A stretch of DNA of 63,070 bases from Clostridia bacterium. GTDB lineage: Bacteria > Bacillota > Clostridia > TANB77 > CAG-508. Position numbers and translations under genes: made by a program. The DNA is taken from positions 1 through 63,070 of the forward strand of contig JAAWKD010000007.1 in assembly GCA_022797215.1 (NCBI GenBank), given 5' to 3'. Below, piece by piece: positions 49,001 through 56,576 of this stretch. How positions within the stretch are numbered: the first letter of the stretch is position 1; each line of letters begins with the position of its first letter. The notes beneath the pieces are model-generated. The model ran no database searches. It was not told where the DNA came from and saw only the letters and a list, made by a program, of their open reading frames with translations.

Positions 49001-50856
49001 AGGGTATTAGGATTATATCCACTTTTGTCAATACTTACTGAGTTTTGATCTACTGTAAAACTTCCTCCACCTGCTGTAGTAACAGTTACCTCTAAACCTG
49101 TAAAATCTGGATTTGTTTCTCCATATTTATTTTGGGCTGTTGGTTGTTTGGTTACATTAATACTATCAATAGTATCATTTACAGTTATGTTATATTTTGC
49201 TGATTTCCCTTGATATTTTACTGTAATTTCTTCTGTTCCTGCAGTTAATCCACTTGGTGTTGTCCAGGAATTAATAACTGTATTAATATCTGCTGTAGTT
49301 GGTTCTATTGTAATTCCTGCATCTGTTGCTGGAATTATAGCTGTTGCTCCACTTTTGGTATGTGTTGTAATAGAGCCACCTGCAAAACTAATATTATCTC
49401 CATGTTCATAAGTTATTTTAGTTGGTGGATTTACTGTAATGTGGTCTAGAGGATCATTAATTGTAAGTGGTAAGTCTATGGTATATCCTTCATAAGTTAA
49501 CTTTACTGGATTTTTGTTTACATCTGCTGTTGTAGTGTTTGTTTCAATTGTTTGATTGCCTAATCCTGTTGGAATGGATATTTCTTCCCTGATTTGTGCT
49601 CCACTACTATTGGTAAAAATGGCGTCTATTTCTCCTCCTGTAAAGTCTAGATTATCTCCATGATCATAAGTAGTTTTCGTGAGTGTTGTTCTTAACATTG
49701 CACCTGATAACGTATGATATGGGATTTCAGCTGTTTTACCTGAATAGGTAAGTACTGCTTTTTTGGTTGTATCAGAAGCATATTCTGAATCTACTGTTAG
49801 ACTTCCATCTGCTATACCATCTACAATGCTTTGATTTTCCTTTTTCGTTCCATCTACATAATGGATCGTATAGGTTCCTCCTGCAAAATTTAGGGTATCT
49901 CCATTTTTATAGGTTAAGTCTGTTGGATTTTGGGTAATTTCAATTCTATCTACTGCTACTTTTGCAGTTCCCAATCCTTCATAAACAGCTGTGTTTGGAT
50001 CAATACAAGTTAATACATTATCATTGTATAAATATTTGTATCCATTTGGATTTCCTATTATTCCTGGTTTCCATGATAACATATCATTGGTTAATTCTGT
50101 AATGCTATCATCTACTAAAAGGAAATATAGTGAGAATAATGGCATATAATAGTCATATCCATCTTGTGCTTCATAACCATAATCTGCTAAATAAGAGGTT
50201 AACCCTTCTGCATTGGTCATTTTGACTTGTACATATGGTTTTTCATCACCTGTTACATTTCTCTTTAATGTTTTAGCATCTTCTTGTAATACTTCGTCGT
50301 CCCTAATTGAGCTTGCAGCTGCATAGCAACTAGTAGTTCCATTGGTAAGTGATGTTAAAGTACATTCTTTACCAGTCCCCCTTTGTGCTGGTTTAATATA
50401 GTTTGGATCATATTGAATGGCAAAGTCAATTCCTCCAACATTTTCTCCTATAATTATATAGTCTACCTGTATGACCTTATTACCGCTACTAGAAGTTTTT
50501 GGCTCTGATGCCTTTACTAATACTAGCTTGTCTGTTGCTGGATTTACTGCTGCTTGTACTGTGCTTAATAATACTGTATAGGGTGAAAACATTTGTATTA
50601 GCATAATAAGTAATGTACTAAATGCTGTTATTTGTTTTTTGGTTAATTGTTTTACGTTTTCTATTAGCCTGCTGAAAAGCGATTTTTTAGGTAACTGATT
50701 GTTTAATTGCAATTCTTCAAATTCTTGAACTTCAAGTTCTTGCTGCAATGGCTTATCTTCTTCATAAAAAACTTGATGATATACTTGTTCTTGATTTAAG
50801 TTTTTTATTTTCACTCGCTTTGGCACAGCTAATGGCTTTGCGTGCTTTCCTTTCAT
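43066..50856 (-). CDS. Large surface protein (2596 aa): cohesin-like domain, ~25 Big_3 Ig domains, C-terminal membrane anchor and cytoplasmic tail
   Basis: SD GAAGGAGG precedes ATG 50856. A long charged start (~75 aa) leads to a hydrophobic signal segment (TAFSTLLIMLIQMFSPYTVLL, about 78-98). Residues ~104-290 look cohesin-like (GGIDFAIQYDPNYIKP). About 25 units of ~80-85 aa follow with the Big_3 pattern (TKTxYxYGExLDLTGGTxxVxxxxG...VTYxGxxxxFxVxV). A Pro/Glu linker (about 2420-2475) precedes one membrane span (AAIIGGLGILLLLILVV, about 2490-2508) and an 88-residue predicted cytoplasmic tail, which is unusual for a structural wall protein. The unit runs directly after the dockerin protein gene (gap 24 nt), so the two are probably co-transcribed. 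Confidence 0.88.
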   Translation of the reverse strand: MKGKHAKPLAVPKRVKIKNLNQEQVYHQVFYEEDKPLQQELEVQEFEELQLNNQLPKKSLFSRLIENVKQLTKKQITAFSTLLIMLIQMFSPYTVLLSTVQAAVNPATDKLVLVKASEPKTSSSGNKVIQVDYIIIGENVGGIDFAIQYDPNYIKPAQRGTGKECTLTSLTNGTTSCYAAASSIRDDEVLQEDAKTLKRNVTGDEKPYVQVKMTNAEGLTSYLADYGYEAQDGYDYYMPLFSLYFLLVDDSITELTNDMLSWKPGIIGNPNGYKYLYNDNVLTCIDPNTAVYEGLGTAKVAVDRIEITQNPTDLTYKNGDTLNFAGGTYTIHYVDGTKKENQSIVDGIADGSLTVDSEYASDTTKKAVLTYSGKTAEIPYHTLSGAMLRTTLTKTTYDHGDNLDFTGGEIDAIFTNSSGAQIREEISIPTGLGNQTIETNTTTADVNKNPVKLTYEGYTIDLPLTINDPLDHITVNPPTKITYEHGDNISFAGGSITTHTKSGATAIIPATDAGITIEPTTADINTVINSWTTPSGLTAGTEEITVKYQGKSAKYNITVNDTIDSINVTKQPTAQNKYGETNPDFTGLEVTVTTAGGGSFTVDQNSVSIDKSGYNPNTLTEQQFTVTYGGKTSTTKAKLTLQDYITDIIPTFPTTTFEYDTPVATVINGATYVKKYKSGATGTAEPITAGMIGRYTQRPAPTLFNSSHEASQTIDIKLTNGTNSFDEVPITKTQAITIKDKITGIAIESYPTTMAFEYGDTFEAINGKIKTTYASGAKGDSIYMSDPNVKLTQTDGTTPVTTQVAKSKFSNGQATETVKVTYTKDGKSYTTTYNITISDKVTGIAITTDPTKAFEHGAAFTTGNGKLTVSYAVADPQVIPMSNTDVTIKQADGTAINMSPTTYDANHKYTEHLKVEYMGETATYDITITNVITGITLKPSPKTSYTYKEPITNAGGSIEITRKNGTTSTLPITDSMITGLNTDTVGTRQATVTYTENGVTKTAKYSYTVENSVTGVTINKPSKTTYKHGESLAAGTVTLTYADGTKSQGNWSDVTITDGGTAITALPTPTEAEYKASSTPHKISKTLKLNYTKDGVSATEVSYPIEIINDVKSIAMYQVPKQTYSVNDPIDVTGGEIMVTRAVGSEAIAITKEMTSGFDSSKEYLNNSLTITVTYTENNVTPAPTTSYKATVTDTVASIKITKLPKQDYKYDEPLDATAGKLELTRASGDKEEITMTNAMVSGYNPQQLGKQTLTITYGGQTATYEVNVKDYVTGITVNPDNLNGTYNTSLADLIQNVKYQVTYKVAGAQPEQNLTEAMVSGYTPTSIQTQNLTVTYVDTDTNSGSKDESFTANLTVTLSNGVTGARITKPTNAKYKHGESLEAGILTLMNADGTETTGDWSDVTITEADGSNVNMTPTEDEYKASNHKISKTLKLNYSKDGITATEVEYPIEIINDIKSIAMYAYPKQNYSVNDPIDVTGGEIMVTRAVGSEAIAITKEMTSGFDSSQEYPDNSLTITVTYTENGVTPAPTTSYTATVTDTVSSITMGNTPKTNYKYNEPLDTTGGTLTITRASGETKTVDITNAMITSTFDPQTLGEQTLTVTYGGQTTTYTVTVKDYVTGITVTPTEVDGTYNQELADLINNKDIKYTVTYAKAGALNPEVPTESMVTGYNKTDLGDRDITITYTDNDSQSATNGETFSATVTVKTPNGITGAVITAPTNTTYKDSESLTEGTITFTYANGDTTLGNWSDVTITNSDGTPYTMTATEDEYKANNHKISKVLKLNYNKDGVAATEVEYPIEIINDIKSIAISTVPKQDYNIGDTLDVTNGEILVTRAVGTENIAIVDTMVDGFDTTAEHKDLSLKVEYTENGITKETNYTIQVKDDVSSVTLKTTPKTDYLYGEPLDISGGELEITRPSGNVTIPVTMDMITSTFDPQNIAEQTVTIEYGGFTVEYQVNVKDYMTGIILTPPTKTEYEYGEALDLTGGTVQKVMASGAATTPVDLSDTTQVTLGTYDPTQEGAQTITVEYEGEQASFAVTVVDNVQTIAMVDTPKQNYKYGEPLDINGGTILVTRSSGKTETINLDTNMVTGFNPNQLGQQTLTVTYKEATTNYTVEVEDYAIDIEITRPNKEIYALGEELDLTGATVKLVMASGIATTPVDMTTSMITGFDSSTEGAKTITVTYEGFTKTFGVSIMDGVKGMILVTLPDMLEYRYGEELNLTGGTIALIKESGQTSPIPMTKDMVSGYSPNILGDQTITVTYEGCTQEFIVNVKDFISKLQVKAPTKTKYEYGEDLDLTGGTVGILMASGKVVEQTPLTASMISIFNNEQVGKQTIVVEYQGLQGEFQVIVEDKVKGISMNELPNKVEYEYREKLDVTGATINVVKSSGTIVVKVTNKMVSGFNPRKSGNQVITVTYEGMKTQFVVVVNAQEQTTPVRPVAPQEPVQEPEKPVDLVPEPTPTPIPAPEKPTIVLGEKDENNGFDKKTIAAIIGGLGILLLLILVVMRHRNIKIYVEEDGEFVLAGTEKLSRNDLTINIDQYLDGENYHNKVMICLNDSISDKLDEEEIEIKHRGEIVKVKVKYLGEPVDITLE

Positions 50857-50880
50857 TTTTTCCTCCTTCTTTCTTTATTT

Positions 50881-52567
50881 TCATTTGTTAAAGTAAACAA
50901 TTTGTAATTGATTGTCTTGATTTCTTTTTGCATATTTTAAATCCTCTAAGATGACTACATTTGTTTGAGTTGGGTTATATGCTGGGCTAAATTCTGGTGC
51001 ATCACTTTGTGTTTCTAAGTATCTCTTTATTGTAGAGATATCCTCTAAGGTAACAACTCCATCTCTATTAGAATCTCCTGCTTCCAGCCTAACTTCTTCC
51101 ATTTCTATGATGTCCCCTTCTTTTAGCTCTACATCAGAATAGATATAATCTAAATATCCTAGTCTAGTTAATTGAAGATCATATTTTCCTGGTATAATAT
51201 ATATTTCAAAGGTTCCATCATCATTGGAGTTTCTAGTCGTTTCCTTTGGTATGTTTTCTAATTCTTCATAAGTAAGCGGATTTTCATATTCTAGCTGATA
51301 AATATCTGGTATAGACTCCCATTCTGCTAATCCTGCTTTATATAGATTGATTCCTATTTTATGATTGATCGTTACTCCATAAATGTCGAAAATGTTTTCT
51401 ACAATACTTTCATCATCAAAGTCTGCTAAAATAGCTTTCCCTTTAATCGTTGCATAAGGTCTTTTGATAGTGACTTGATATTCCTTGGTTGTCTTTCCAT
51501 CTTCTGCTGTTGAAATAATGGTTAGAACCGTTGCTGGTTCTCCTAGTTTATTTAATACACTATTAAATGGTATTTTATCTAGCATTTCCTTTTCTTCATA
51601 TTCTATGGTTGTTCCATCTGCTTGATAAACTAGATTTCCATTCTCATCCCTTTTGGGAACTTTGATTTTTAGAGTTGCTTTTCCATCTAGTGTGGTTGCT
51701 GTAATATCCATATCATCTATGTATTCTAATAATTTGATTTCATATTGCAAGGTGTCTTTGTCAAAGGTTGGTGTTAACGGATATTCTTGATAAGTAGAAT
51801 TGTCTGGATTGTCTGCATCAATAATTCCTTTACTTAGTACTAAATTACTTAAACTTGCTTCTTTGGAAGCTATGTCATCTGTAAATCGGAAAATAGATTG
51901 TGCTTCATATCGTTTGACAGTATTGACGCTAATCTTAACTCCTGTTGTTGGGGAACTATTTGCTGTTACTAGTTTGAACCATGAAATGTCGAATTCCTCT
52001 ACTGTCATTTGGAAGCTCATAGTTCCAAGTAGGACATCTCCATTTGTATGAAAGGAATACTTTCCATCATCTTTTAGAATAAAATGGTCTGTTGCTCCTA
52101 CAATTGGTGCATTTACTGATCCTATCATTCTAACAACTGTTGCTCCTTCCTCTTTTGCAATTCCTTCTTCACTGATCAAATCGTCATCATAATCTAGGTT
52201 GAATATATCTAAGGAGCCATTATTAAATTGAGGTTCAAATTGAAAATACTGTGCTATATCATCTGTTACTACATTTGTTGTGATATTGGATGGCTGTAAT
52301 TTAGTATTTTGATAGGAAAACCTAACATCAAATCCGTCTAAATTCTAGGTTATGGCCCCACAGCTGCATAATGACTTGTTTGTTTTGCCCTGTAACATCT
52401 TTTACTTGAACAGCTTTTAGTTCTAAGTATTGGTCATCTGTTGGCACTAACAAGTTTTCATCATTTGCCGCAAATATGGTAGCAACATTTCCTAATAAAA
52501 GAAAAATACAAATGAGAACTGCAATCACAATTCTTCTTTTTCTTTTTTTGACTTGATTGCTTTCCAA
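50881..52567 (-). pseudogene. Cohesin-like/cadherin-like/dockerin surface protein gene with a single frameshift
   Basis: Starts at TTG 52567 (SD GGAG six bases upstream): basic start, membrane segment IAVLICIFLLLGNVATIFA, then LELKAVQVKDVTGQ...MQLWGHNLEF and a premature stop at 52328. The +1 frame continues at once as DGFDVRFSYQNTKLQPSN and runs on to TAA 50881. Removing one A near 52340 (TTTAGAC to TTTGAC) gives ...HNLEFDGFDVRF..., a cohesin-like core, and a protein of about 560 aa. Further on: a cadherin-like beta-sandwich (ASLSNLVLSKG...TTKEYQVTIKRP), a carboxypeptidase-regulatory-like domain (DGTFEIYIIPGKYDLQL) and a dockerin-like module, first loop canonical (GDSNRDGVVTLEDISTIKRYL), second degenerate. 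Pseudogene, sequencing error, or a slippage site. Confidence 0.75.
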
Positions 52568-53099
52568 TTTTGGCTCCTTTCTTTTTCATTTTTCGTTTTA
52601 TTCTACGATTAGTATCATATTATAAATAAAAAAAGAAACGTGTCAATCGCACTTTTCTTCTTTTTTCTAATAAATGGGTTCATTTTTTCTTACGGATTTT
52701 CTAGGCTTATATCCATTTTTTTGAGATTGTTAAGTTTGTATGACTTTCTTATGACAATTATTACAAGTGTCTCGTAATATTGTTGGCTTTTGTTGTATTC
52801 CCTAAGGCTAACGTACCTTTTAGTTGAAATCTTAGTAATTATATCGCTTGTCCTTGCTGTTCGTTTCTTTCATTCCTATATAACTTAAAGAAAGAAACGA
52901 AAGGCGCTCGCAAGCACTTCTTCGCTTCGCTACGCATACTGAATTTGTAATCGGCTGAGCCTCAACGACTTCAGCAGCCTTGCGCGTACTTCACTTATAT
53001 AATTACTAAATTTCAACTCCAATTATGACGTTTTTCATAGACAAAAGCTTACAAATATTATAAAATAAGTCTTATGAAAAATGAAAAGGAGGCTTAAAA
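52568..53099. other. Intergenic region containing a MITE-like palindromic element
   Basis: No gene supported. Divergent promoters of the flanking genes must lie here, but no strong match was seen. The notable content is the element at 52822-53018. Confidence 0.5.
52822..53018. repeat. MITE-like element with 22-bp terminal inverted repeats
   Basis: AGTTGAAATCTTAGTAATTA... (52822-52844) is matched, with one indel, by the reverse complement at 52997-53018 (ATATAATTACTAAATTTCAA). Inside are a second palindrome TTCGTTTCTTT/AAAGAAACGAA (about 52859-52902) and a GC-rich block with TTCGCTTCGCTACGC and CGGCTGAGCCTCAACGACTT. No coding capacity. Confidence 0.6.
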
Positions 53100-53588
53100 A
53101 TGCCAATAGTTTTAAAATATTTGATTACATTTATCATTGGTATGGTACCTATTATAGAGCTTAGAGGGGCTATTCCAATTGGTGTTGGAATGGGACTTTC
53201 TTACTTTGAGGCTTTTATCTGTAGCTTTTTAGGAAATATCATACCTATCTACTTTATTGTAAAGTTTATTCGTCCTTTATTTGATTTTTTTGGCAGGTGG
53301 AAACCTTTTAAGAAAATTATTGATTGGGCTACCAATAAGGCTACTAGAAAGATTGAGGAAAACACTAGGTTACAAACCTATACTGCTTTGGCTTTATTCT
53401 TATTTGTTGCTATTCCTATTCCTGGTACTGGTGCTTGGGTTGGCTCTTTAATTGCTAATTTCTTAAACTTACCACCTAAAAAAGCTATTCCCCCTATTGT
53501 AGCAGGTGTTTTAACAGCTGGGGTTATTGTATTAGGTGTTACTGCTGCGACTTATGGTGGAATTCAATACATTTTTAGCCATTCATAA
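53100..53588 (+). CDS. Small multidrug export-like membrane protein (COG2426 family)
   Basis: 162 aa, SD AAAGGAGG upstream of ATG 53100. MVPIIELRGAIPIGVGMG near the N-terminus is the family signature; FICSFLGNIIPIYFIVKF, VAIPIPGTGAWVGSLIANFL and LTAGVIVLGVTAATYGG form further membrane segments. Members of this family (PF06695) are annotated as putative small multidrug exporters, with little direct evidence of transport. Single gene. Confidence 0.88.
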   Translation: MPIVLKYLITFIIGMVPIIELRGAIPIGVGMGLSYFEAFICSFLGNIIPIYFIVKFIRPLFDFFGRWKPFKKIIDWATNKATRKIEENTRLQTYTALALFLFVAIPIPGTGAWVGSLIANFLNLPPKKAIPPIVAGVLTAGVIVLGVTAATYGGIQYIFSHS

Positions 53589-53703
53589 TTATCTATTTTT
53601 TCATGCTAAAAATATCTTAAACCTCTTGTATCCTTAAGGAGTTAGTGATATACTTTAAATGCGTTTTGAACATAGGATTACAATTTCCCTTTGGTCAATT
53701 GCA

Positions 53704-53743
53704 TAAGTTATTCGTAATTCACTATATTCAAACGACTAACTTA
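53704..53743. repeat. REP-like palindrome, copy 4
   Basis: TAAGTTA (53704-53710) pairs with TAACTTA (53737-53743); core TTCGTAATTCACTATATTCA then AACGAC. It abuts the SD of the next gene (AAAAGGAG). Confidence 0.5.
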
Positions 53744-53760
53744 AAAGGAGTGTTTTAAAA

Positions 53761-54459
53761 ATGGATGAAAAAAAATCTAAAAACAAAAAAGTCATTGTGA
53801 TTGTGGCTATTGTTGTAGCAATTATCGCAGTAGTAGGAGTAGTTGCAGGTATTTTTGTAAATGATTTTGCACAAAGAGCTATCATTGGTACAGAAATGGA
53901 AAAAATCAATACTTCAGGAAAGGTAGATACAGACATTAAGTCAAGTGGAAAGTATGCTGATGTAGAAAAAGCAATAAAAGATTATGTTGTTGAGTATCAA
54001 GGTGTTGCTGTTTCAATAGCTAATCAATACAAAAATGAAAAATTAACCACTATTTTATCAGCAGATAATTATAAAAATGATGGACCAGAATTCACAGAAT
54101 CTAAAAAATTAATTGCAGATATTAAGAAACAAGGTGAAGATGCTAAGACAAAATTAGCTGAAATGGTTACAGATGAATTTAAAGATAAAAGAGCTGATGA
54201 ACTTGGATTAACAGGAAAATACAAAGATTTATTTAAAAATACAATTCAATTAGATAGTGAACTAAAAGATGTTAACTCAACTATCGACAATATTAACAAT
54301 TATTTATCTAAAGTTGATGACGTTTTCAATTTCTTAAAAGAAAACAAAGCTAATTGGGAAATTAAAAATAATCAAGTTCAATTTAAGTCAATGTCACAAG
54401 TAACTAAATATAATTCTTTAATTACTATGGTAAATACAGCAGCTTCAAGATTAAAATAA
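53761..54459 (+). CDS. Membrane-anchored extracytoplasmic protein, 232 aa, function unknown
   Basis: Lys-rich start (MDEKKSKNKK), one membrane span (VIVIVAIVVAIIAVVGVVAG, about 11-30), then an entirely helical, charged domain rich in Lys/Asp/Asn with EKAIKDYVVEYQGVAV, ELGLTGKYKDLF and DSTIDNIN-like heptads, suggesting a coiled coil. No family recognised. Convergent with the nucleosidase gene and sharing its terminator. Confidence 0.8.
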   Translation: MDEKKSKNKKVIVIVAIVVAIIAVVGVVAGIFVNDFAQRAIIGTEMEKINTSGKVDTDIKSSGKYADVEKAIKDYVVEYQGVAVSIANQYKNEKLTTILSADNYKNDGPEFTESKKLIADIKKQGEDAKTKLAEMVTDEFKDKRADELGLTGKYKDLFKNTIQLDSELKDVNSTIDNINNYLSKVDDVFNFLKENKANWEIKNNQVQFKSMSQVTKYNSLITMVNTAASRLK

Positions 54460-54475
54460 TTTGATTATGTAGAGT

Positions 54476-54503
54476 AAAAAGAGCATTTCAAAATGCTCTT
54501 TTT
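54476..54503. terminator. Bidirectional terminator
   Basis: AAAAAGAGCATTT (54476-54488) and AAATGCTCTTTTT (54491-54503) form a stem with A/T runs on both sides, serving the convergent genes at 53761 and 54505. Confidence 0.9.
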
Positions 54504-54504
54504 T

Positions 54505-55221
54505 TTACTCTTTTACTAAATGTTGTAAATTATCTACTAATATCCTTTGTAGCTCTGTTGCTTTTGTTTCTTCTAGTCTTTCTAATAATATTTCATTATT
54601 GGAAATGATTCTAATTCCTACACAAGGAACATGAAATTTGTTACAAACTGAATATACCCCTATACTTTCCATGTCTTCACAATCATTTTGAAATAGGTTA
54701 TTAATCCAAAAAATTCTATCTATTTCTCTATTGAATACATCTCCACTGCCTAATCTCCCTCTATATATTTGTTTTGAAGTATTAGCTTTTAACGTTTTCT
54801 CAATGGTGTTAACTAATGCTTTATTGGCATTTTGTATGTCCTTCGCACGATTACTGGGTTTCCATTCAAATGGCTCTGAGCCTTGTCCTTTATTTTTATT
54901 TGGCATGTCATATGCATTAATATTACAACATTTCTCTCCAATAATAATATCTCCTGTATGTATATCCTCTCTATGAGCTCCTGCAATCCCCTGATTAATT
55001 ATGATATTAGGACGAAAGTTCATGATTCCTATTGTTGTTGCCATTGTCGCATTAACCACTCCTATTAATGTTTTAGAGATTACTACTTTTACATCATTTA
55101 TTTTTCCTGTATAAAAGTCATAATCTGCAATTTTCTCATTTTTTCTCTCCTCTAATTGCTCTAAAAGATATTCTATTTCAATATCCATTGCTCCTTGTAT
55201 TAAAATTACTTCGTTTTCCAT
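54505..55221 (-). CDS. MTA/SAH nucleosidase-like (purine nucleoside phosphorylase/hydrolase superfamily)
   Basis: 238 aa. GAMDIEIEYLLEQLE at the start (the MTAN-type acidic pocket), NQGIAGAHREDIHTGDIIIG in the middle, GRLGSGDVF, and DMESIGVYSVCNKFHVPC (the DMExxAxxxxA-type substrate motif) near the end place it in the PNP/UDP superfamily, closest to 5'-methylthioadenosine/S-adenosylhomocysteine nucleosidases (Pfs). Such enzymes cleave the N-glycosidic bond of MTA or SAH in the cytoplasm. Exact substrate is inferred; the catalytic Asp of typical Pfs (SDxA) is here SNNE, which weakens the assignment to a canonical Pfs. Confidence 0.8.
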   Translation of the reverse strand: MENEVILIQGAMDIEIEYLLEQLEERKNEKIADYDFYTGKINDVKVVISKTLIGVVNATMATTIGIMNFRPNIIINQGIAGAHREDIHTGDIIIGEKCCNINAYDMPNKNKGQGSEPFEWKPSNRAKDIQNANKALVNTIEKTLKANTSKQIYRGRLGSGDVFNREIDRIFWINNLFQNDCEDMESIGVYSVCNKFHVPCVGIRIISNNEILLERLEETKATELQRILVDNLQHLVKE

Positions 55222-55468
55222 GTCTTCTCCTTCTAAACTAAAAACTATTCTCTATAATTCTTATCTATATCTGATAAAATTCATCCTTTACTTTATTTTC
55301 TATGTTTTATACTGCATGTAAATGATAATTACTTATTCAAAGTTATAATATAAATACACATAAAATGTCAATGTAATTTCCTATAAAGATTACTGTAGTT
55401 TTAAAAAGTAAAAAAATTATAAAAACTTTGGAAACCTTGATATATAAATCTTTAAACAGCAATAAAAA
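55222..55468. other. AT-rich intergenic region
   Basis: Nothing recognised beyond presumed promoter DNA for the nucleosidase gene. Confidence 0.4.
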
Positions 55469-55497
55469 TTCCACAGAAATATTAAAAATCTGTGGAA
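55463..55497 (-). terminator. Stranded terminator left of the R-M island
   Basis: TTCCACAGA/TCTGTGGAA (55469-55477, 55489-55497) with a T5 run on the minus strand. It lies 14 nt from the partial tRNA-Cys copy at 55511 and no minus-strand gene now reads into it. It is best explained as the original terminator of tRNA-Cys before the island was inserted. Confidence 0.65.
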
Positions 55498-55510
55498 ATT
55501 GGTTTTAACT

Positions 55511-55526
55511 TGGAGGCGCCACCCGG
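55511..55526 (-). repeat. Partial copy of the tRNA-Cys 3' end (left attachment site)
   Basis: TGGAGGCGCCACCCGG is identical to 58124-58139, the CCA end, acceptor stem and T-arm start of tRNA-Cys. The rest of the tRNA is missing here. Confidence 0.8.
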
Positions 55527-55721
55527 TTCGACAGTTATAAAAAACTCAGCAGTACCAGCATTTTCAATACTTTAAAAAGAAATGTTAATGTAACTAGGAA
55601 AGCATTCATTGACTTTTTTATATAAAAGTTCAAGAATGTACAAACAAAAGTTTCATAAGAAGTATTGATTATTTTTTTTAGTTATGGTATTATATTTTTG
55701 GAATTGGAAAGGAGATTCAAA

Positions 55722-56576
55722 ATGGCTGTACAAAAAACAAATAAATTAGTTGCACCTGTTGTAAAATGGGTTGGTGGAAAAAGACAATTATTACCTGAAA
55801 TAAAAAAATATTTTCCAAAGAAATTTAATACATATTTTGAACCATTTGTAGGTGGTGGTGCAGTATTATTTGAACTTCAACCAAAAAATGCAATAGTAAA
55901 TGATATTAATAAAGAATTGATAAATTTATATAGTGTAATACAAAATAATGTTGAAGAATTAATAGATAAGCTATCTGATACAGATACTTATTCAAACACT
56001 TCAGAATGTTATTATAGAATTAGAGAATTGGATAGAGAACCCCAAAAGTACAATAAAATGACTGGTATAGATAGAGCAGCTAGAGTTTTGTATTTAAATA
56101 AAACTTGTTACAATGGATTATATAGAGTTAATAGTGTAGGAGAATTTAATTCGCCATTTGGAAGCTATAAGAATCCAAATATAGTTAATGAAATTACATT
56201 AAGGGCAGTAAATAAGTATTTTAATGAATCTAACATTAGATTTTTGAATGGTGATTTTGAAAAAACAGTTAAAAATGCAAAAAGGGGAGATTTTATTTAT
56301 TTTGACCCTCCCTATGCACCAATATCAAAAACTTCCAATTTTACAGGATACAACGAAAGTGGATTTGGCGAAAATGAACAAATAAGATTAAAAAAACTTT
56401 GTGATACACTTGACAAAAAAGGTGTTAAATTTTTATTATCAAATTCGGATTGTGAATTTATTAGAGAATTATATAAAGACTATAATATTATTACTATTAA
56501 AGCCAAAAGAGCAATTAATAGTAATGGAAATAATAGAGGCGATGTAAGTGAGGTGTTAATAACAAATTATGAGTAG
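55722..56576 (+). CDS. D12-class adenine-N6 DNA methyltransferase (Dam/M.DpnII-like)
   Basis: 284 aa from ATG 55722 (SD GAAAGGAG eight bases upstream); an in-frame ATG at 55665 lacks an SD. VKWVGGKRQLLPEI (about 14-27), FEPFVGGGAVLFEL (about 39-52, SAM-binding motif), YLNKTCYNGLYRVN and the catalytic DPPYAP (about 194-199) are the hallmarks of the D12 alpha class (PF02086). It should methylate adenine in a short site, often GATC in this group; the site is inferred. It overlaps the endonuclease gene by 8 nt, the usual R-M arrangement. Confidence 0.93.
   Translation: MAVQKTNKLVAPVVKWVGGKRQLLPEIKKYFPKKFNTYFEPFVGGGAVLFELQPKNAIVNDINKELINLYSVIQNNVEELIDKLSDTDTYSNTSECYYRIRELDREPQKYNKMTGIDRAARVLYLNKTCYNGLYRVNSVGEFNSPFGSYKNPNIVNEITLRAVNKYFNESNIRFLNGDFEKTVKNAKRGDFIYFDPPYAPISKTSNFTGYNESGFGENEQIRLKKLCDTLDKKGVKFLLSNSDCEFIRELYKDYNIITIKAKRAINSNGNNRGDVSEVLITNYE

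Noticed and set aside
43316..49002. Plus-strand open frames opposite the 2596-aa gene
   Set aside because: Mirror frames of Ig repeats, no SD, no recognisable sequence.
8508..50856. Sortase (LPxTG) anchoring of the large surface proteins
   Set aside because: No LPxTG-like motif followed by a hydrophobic segment at either C-terminus.
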